From an uncultured Opitutales bacterium (GTDB lineage: Bacteria > Verrucomicrobiota > Verrucomicrobiia > Opitutales > UBA9783): 9,705 nt of DNA. A program made the position numbers and the translations under genes. The notes beneath the pieces are model-generated. The model made no database searches. It saw only the letters and a program-made list of their open reading frames with translations, and was not told the origin of the DNA. This document shows positions 7,109 through 9,705 of the stretch, piece by piece; position 1 is the first letter of the stretch, and the number at the start of each line of letters is the position of its first letter. The DNA lies in the NCBI GenBank assembly GCA_934700265.1, contig CAKUXH010000038.1, positions 1 to 9,705 of the forward strand, read 5' to 3'.

Positions 7109-7693
7109 TTAGTGTAACAGATGTTGAAGATGCTTTTTAAAAGCTTCTATTGGAAATCCCATTATGTTGGTAAAGCCAGTTTGGTTAAAGTGAGCAAATG
7201 TTTGAGAAAGTGGGTGTTGGATAGCATAAGCGCCTGCCTTATCCAAAGGATTAATAGCGGCTAGGTAATGCTTTATAAAGTTTGGAGTTAATGGATCAAA
7301 AGAAACTTCTGTTTTTTTAGTAAAATTTTTTTCAAAATTATTTCTTTTACAAATGACGGAAACTGCTGTTATAACCTGGTGTGTGTTATTGGAAAGTTGT
7401 TCCAGCATATAATAAGCATCTGCCATATTTTTTGGTTTGTTAAAAACGGTTTGGTCAAATACAACAATTGTATCAGAACCAATAATGTAATTTTCAGGAT
7501 ACTGGTTAGCTACATATTGTGCTTTTAATTGAGCATTCTTTTGGGCAACCCAGATAGGTGGTTGTCCTGTAGGAGGTGTTTTATACTCATTAATATCTGC
7601 AGAAACACGCTTAAATTCAAGCCCTATAGACTGTAATAATTGCTTTCTTCTGCTAGAAGTAGAAGCAAGAATCCACGAAACTTTTTGGTTCAT
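7109..7693 (-). CDS. maf: Maf-family nucleoside triphosphate pyrophosphatase
   Basis: A 194-residue cytoplasmic enzyme of the Maf/HAM1 superfamily, which removes non-canonical or excess nucleotides (dTTP, UTP and modified forms in characterised members) by releasing pyrophosphate. Visible motifs are ILASTSSRRKQLL (8-20), D34-x-x-E-Y at the start of the substrate loop, GSDT (72-75) with the likely catalytic Asp74, KP (86-87), QVITAVSV (106-113) and DKAGAYAIQ (151-159). The C terminus, TNIMGFP, is the family's usual NVxGLP. Length is typical. I chose the ATG at 7693: a GTG at 7744 would add 17 residues overlapping the sufU end, with no family counterpart. It follows sufU by four bases and is likely the last gene of the tRNA-Gln/suf transcript. 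The motifs do not let me separate the dTTP/UTP class from the 7-methyl-GTP class with confidence. Confidence 0.92.
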   Translation of the reverse strand: MNQKVSWILASTSSRRKQLLQSIGLEFKRVSADINEYKTPPTGQPPIWVAQKNAQLKAQYVANQYPENYIIGSDTIVVFDQTVFNKPKNMADAYYMLEQLSNNTHQVITAVSVICKRNNFEKNFTKKTEVSFDPLTPNFIKHYLAAINPLDKAGAYAIQHPLSQTFAHFNQTGFTNIMGFPIEAFKKHLQHLLH

Positions 7694-7697
7694 AGGA

Positions 7698-8174
7698 CTA
7701 ACAACAGTTACAATGTCCTTCGTGGCAACGGCAGGATTTAGCACAATTACAATCAGTATTGTGGAGTGCTTTTAAAAACGTGTGCCAAGCTAGTGTTGCA
7801 CATTTTAAACGTGCTGGGAACTTACGAACTCCCAATAAGGCTTCCATTTCACCTAAGTCTGATGGAATTGGTATTTTGTCATTGCTCAAAAGCTCAATGA
7901 ATGCGTTTGCTTTTTTTTCTGCATCTGTTGTGGACATACCTTTTAGTGCAATGGTCATCAAAGAGGCAGAGGCTTTGCAAATCGCGCAGCCTTCTCCTGT
8001 GAAAGAGATTTCTTCAATTTTGTTTTCTTTTATATTTAAAAAGATAGAAATTTCATCTCCGCAAAGTGGATTATTTCCATGTGCTTGATTTGAAGGATTT
8101 TCAAGCTTAAAAAAATTGTTTGGATTTTCATTATGGGCAAGCAATACTTCTTGATAAATTTCTTGTAAACTCAT
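7698..8174 (-). CDS. sufU: SufU-type sulfur transferase / Fe-S assembly protein with a Cys/His-rich tail
   Basis: A 158-residue member of the SufU (IscU-like) family. SufU accepts persulfide sulfur from SufS and passes it to Fe-S cluster assembly, with a zinc ion at the active site. The three family Cys sites are present: PLCGD (C38, D40), GEGCAICKASASLM (C63, with an extra C66) and RLKCATLAW (C125). The SufU-specific insertion before the last Cys (about residues 95-115, IPIPSDLGEMEALLGV) separates it from true IscU. After the normal end near residue 139 there is a tail, CNCAKSCRCHEGHCNCC (142-158), with seven Cys and two His in 17 residues, resembling a small metallothionein-like site. The start overlaps the sufS stop by one base (TAATG), indicating coupled translation. 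The core assignment is firm; the role of the tail is open. Confidence 0.93.
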   Translation of the reverse strand: MSLQEIYQEVLLAHNENPNNFFKLENPSNQAHGNNPLCGDEISIFLNIKENKIEEISFTGEGCAICKASASLMTIALKGMSTTDAEKKANAFIELLSNDKIPIPSDLGEMEALLGVRKFPARLKCATLAWHTFLKALHNTDCNCAKSCRCHEGHCNCC

Positions 8175-9415
8175 TATTTAAAAACTGTTAAAACGTTATG
8201 TAAGGCTTCTACAAGGCGGTCAATATCTTCGCAGGTGTTGTAAAGACCAAATGAGGCACGTACTACACCACTATTACATTTTATACGTCGCATTAATGGC
8301 TGGCAACAATGATAACCAGCACGTAGGGCAATATTGTGATCATTAACGATGGTAGCTACATCATGTGGATGGACGCCATCAACTAAAAAGGAAACGACAG
8401 CTGTCCTTTTTTGAGGATGCCCAATAACTTTAATGCGAGGAATTGACTGCAAGGCATGTTCAGCATAGACAACAATTTTGTCCTCATAATTGAGCAAGCT
8501 TTCCCAAGTGAATTGTTGTAGGTACTCAATTGCTTTACTAAGACCTATAATATCAGCAATGGGAGGTGTTCCGGCTTCAAATCGGCTAGGAATTGCTGCG
8601 GGTGTAAAGGAATCGATGTAAACTGTTTCCATCATCGTTCCACCACCATGGTAAGGAGGAAGATCTTCTAAAATTTCTTTTTTACCATAAAAGAAACCTG
8701 ATCCCATCGGGCCGTACATCTTATGTCCGGATCCTACTAAAAAGTCGCAATCTAAATCTTGAACATCTATCGGTAAATGAGCGACTGCTTGGGATGCATC
8801 GACAAGTACTTTTGTCCCATTATTATGAGCGATAGAGATAATTTCTTTCAATGGAGGGGTTGTCCCAAGAACGTTAGAAACATGCGTTACAGCCAATAAT
8901 TTTGTTTGAGGTGTAAGTAGTTCTTTTAATTGGTTTATATCTAAATTACCATCTTCATCAAAACTCCATCCTTTGATATGAATTCCATGTTTTGTTTTTT
9001 GCATTTGCCACGGAATCATGTTGGAGTGATGTTCCAATTCTGAAACGATAACTTCATTACCTTCTTTAAAAAAACGTTGTCCGATGATTTCTGCTAAACA
9101 ATTGATGGATTCTGTAGCTCCCCTTGTAAATACAATTTCTTCAACATGGCGAGCATGAATAAAACCTGCGAGTCGCTTGCGAGTGCCTTCGTAGGCTTGT
9201 GTAGCTATGCGACCCCATTCATAAAACCCACGATGTACGTTTGCATTACTATGTAAGTAAAAATTTGTAAGTGCATCAATGACACATTGAGGCCTTTGAG
9301 TTGTGGCTGAATTGTCAAAATAGACAATGGGCTCGTTTTTTTCATTGCAATAAAGAAGTGCAGGGAAATCTTTACGTACAATATTTACATCAAAAAGCTT
9401 TTGAGAAAATTCCAT
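8174..9415 (-). CDS. sufS: Group II cysteine desulfurase SufS
   Basis: A 413-residue PLP enzyme that takes sulfur from L-cysteine, giving alanine and an enzyme persulfide for Fe-S cluster assembly in the cytoplasm. All key elements are visible: VYFDNSATTQ (31-40), ELEHHSNMIPW with the ring-stacking His near 129-130, THVSNVLG (177-184), VDASQA (205-210) with Asp206 and Gln209, SGHKMYGP (229-236) with Lys232 as the Schiff-base lysine, TRGATES for phosphate binding, and RAGYHCCQPLM (365-375) with the persulfide Cys at 370. The position after it is also Cys, where Ala is usual. VRASFGLYN (385-393) carries the substrate-carboxylate Arg. Length matches the family. An AAGGGG site five bases upstream supports the ATG at 9415. 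It begins 14 bases after tRNA-Gln and overlaps sufU, its natural acceptor. sufB, sufC and sufD are not in the window. Confidence 0.96.
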   Translation of the reverse strand: MEFSQKLFDVNIVRKDFPALLYCNEKNEPIVYFDNSATTQRPQCVIDALTNFYLHSNANVHRGFYEWGRIATQAYEGTRKRLAGFIHARHVEEIVFTRGATESINCLAEIIGQRFFKEGNEVIVSELEHHSNMIPWQMQKTKHGIHIKGWSFDEDGNLDINQLKELLTPQTKLLAVTHVSNVLGTTPPLKEIISIAHNNGTKVLVDASQAVAHLPIDVQDLDCDFLVGSGHKMYGPMGSGFFYGKKEILEDLPPYHGGGTMMETVYIDSFTPAAIPSRFEAGTPPIADIIGLSKAIEYLQQFTWESLLNYEDKIVVYAEHALQSIPRIKVIGHPQKRTAVVSFLVDGVHPHDVATIVNDHNIALRAGYHCCQPLMRRIKCNSGVVRASFGLYNTCEDIDRLVEALHNVLTVFK

Positions 9416-9420
9416 CTTTG

Positions 9421-9426
9421 CCCCTT
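9421..9426 (-). promoter_or_regulatory. Shine-Dalgarno site of sufS in the tRNA-sufS gap
   Basis: AAGGGG on the minus strand, five bases before the sufS ATG, fills most of the 14-base gap after the encoded CCA end of tRNA-Gln. There is no room for a separate promoter or terminator, so sufS is probably released by processing of a tRNA-mRNA transcript. Confidence 0.65.
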
Positions 9427-9429
9427 AAG

Positions 9430-9503
9430 TGGCTGCCCGGCAAGGATTCGAACCTCGACAGAATGAACCAAAATCATTTGTGCTACCATTACACAACCGG
9501 GCA
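9430..9503 (-). tRNA. tRNA-Gln (anticodon UUG), CCA encoded
   Basis: Folding by hand gives a complete cloverleaf. The acceptor stem is TGCCCGG/CCGGGCA, the D-stem GTGT/GCAC with loop AATGGTA, and the anticodon stem AATGA/TCATT with loop TTTTGGT (anticodon TTG, reading CAA). There is a four-base variable loop, a T-stem CGAGG/CCTTG with one G-T pair, and a T-loop TTCGAAT. The weak U1-A72 pair and G73 discriminator are glutamine identity elements in E. coli. CCA is encoded (9430-9432). The gene is immediately followed by sufS on the same strand. Confidence 0.96.
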
Positions 9504-9628
9504 ATCTATAAAAAACAATCAATACTTTATAGGGTATTACGTCAAGAATAATTTATAAAAATATCATGATTATCATAAAAAGCTTGATTATATTTTCCTT
9601 AAAAAGTAAACTTATTATTGATGCATAT
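9504..9628 (-). promoter_or_regulatory. AT-rich gap likely to hold the tRNA-Gln/suf promoter
   Basis: About 125 very AT-rich bases lie between the tRNA and the tandem repeat. On the minus strand TTGACG (9540-9545) is a good -35 box, but the best -10 candidates are badly spaced: TATTGA at 9519-9524 gives a 15-bp spacer, and TATAAA at 9526-9531 leaves only eight. A short palindrome, ATGATTATCAT, lies at 9567-9577. No convincing gene is seen. One minus-strand frame entering from the repeat stays open to a TAA at 9553-9555, encoding a hydrophobic tail. Confidence 0.35.
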
Positions 9629-9705
9629 GACACAAGGACACAAGGACACAAGGACACAAGGACACAAGGACACAAGGACACAAGGACACAAGGACACAAG
9701 GACAC
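9629..9705. repeat. Perfect octanucleotide tandem array (GACACAAG), cut by window end
   Basis: Nine identical GACACAAG units plus GACAC run to the last base with no mismatch. Because eight is not a multiple of three, each frame cycles through all phases, and neither strand ever meets a stop. The plus strand encodes DTRTQGHK repeats and the minus strand LVSLCPCV repeats. On the plus strand ATGCATATG at 9621-9629 runs straight into the array (MHMTQGHKDTR...), but no Shine-Dalgarno site precedes it. The array's full length is unknown. Confidence 0.95.

Noticed and set aside
7132..7144. Palindrome GCTTTTTAAAAGC near the convergent gene ends
   Set aside because: It is inside the maf coding sequence, weak and nearly loopless, with no U-run on the plus strand; not a credible terminator for the 122-residue gene.
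7694..7744. GTG-initiated extension of Maf
   Set aside because: It overlaps the sufU tail codons and precedes the conserved ILAS start of the family by too much.
7759..8088. Plus-strand open frame of 109 codons
   Set aside because: Exact antisense of sufU, whose three Cys motifs establish the real frame.
9301..9558. Plus-strand open frame of 85 codons
   Set aside because: It reads antisense through sufS and the tRNA-Gln gene; an artefact often seen over tRNAs.
9629..9705. CRISPR array
   Set aside because: The repeats are 8 bp and directly adjacent, with no spacers.

Overview
This is an AT-rich bacterial window (roughly one-third G+C by eye) using the standard genetic code. It holds nine protein genes, one tRNA gene and one tandem repeat. 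Three gene families point loosely to the Planctomycetes-Verrucomicrobia-Chlamydiae group, perhaps an Opitutae-like verrucomicrobium: a pseudopilin with a PVC-style C-terminal DGH element, a VC0807-family membrane protein, and an AddB-like PD-(D/E)XK nuclease. The low G+C, tight packing and small size of non-coding gaps would suit a host-associated, streamlined genome. The taxonomy is an inference from family content and is not proven by the window.

Left part (1-1619, minus strand): a VC0807-type six-helix membrane protein, a type IV pilin/pseudopilin-like protein whose start overlaps it by 25 bases, and the N-terminal end of a TrkA-type potassium-channel regulator that runs off the window. 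A 39-base gap then separates these from a plus-strand AddB-like nuclease (1659-3668). That gene's stop codon lies inside a strong bidirectional terminator hairpin shared with the convergent twin-Nudix gene (3713-4834, minus), which carries an apparent signal peptide.

Middle (4878-7105, plus strand): a two-gene unit of unknown function. A Cys-rich, mostly helical protein of 620 residues is joined by an ATGA overlap to a small, probably exported protein of 122 residues with a strong Shine-Dalgarno site.

Right part (minus strand, read from 9503 down to 7109): tRNA-Gln(UUG), sufS, sufU and maf, packed so tightly (14-nt gap, 1-nt overlap, 4-nt gap) that they probably form one transcript. SufS and SufU are the cysteine desulfurase and sulfur acceptor of Fe-S cluster assembly. 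Maf is a nucleotide-sanitising pyrophosphatase. SufU has an unusual Cys/His-rich, metallothionein-like tail.

The window ends inside a perfect 8-bp tandem array (GACACAAG, nine full copies plus five bases) that is open in all six frames. It is either a phase-variable/length-variable locus or an assembly edge. The best candidates for new biology are the SufU tail, the exported twin-Nudix protein, the unknown 620/122-residue pair and the octanucleotide array.
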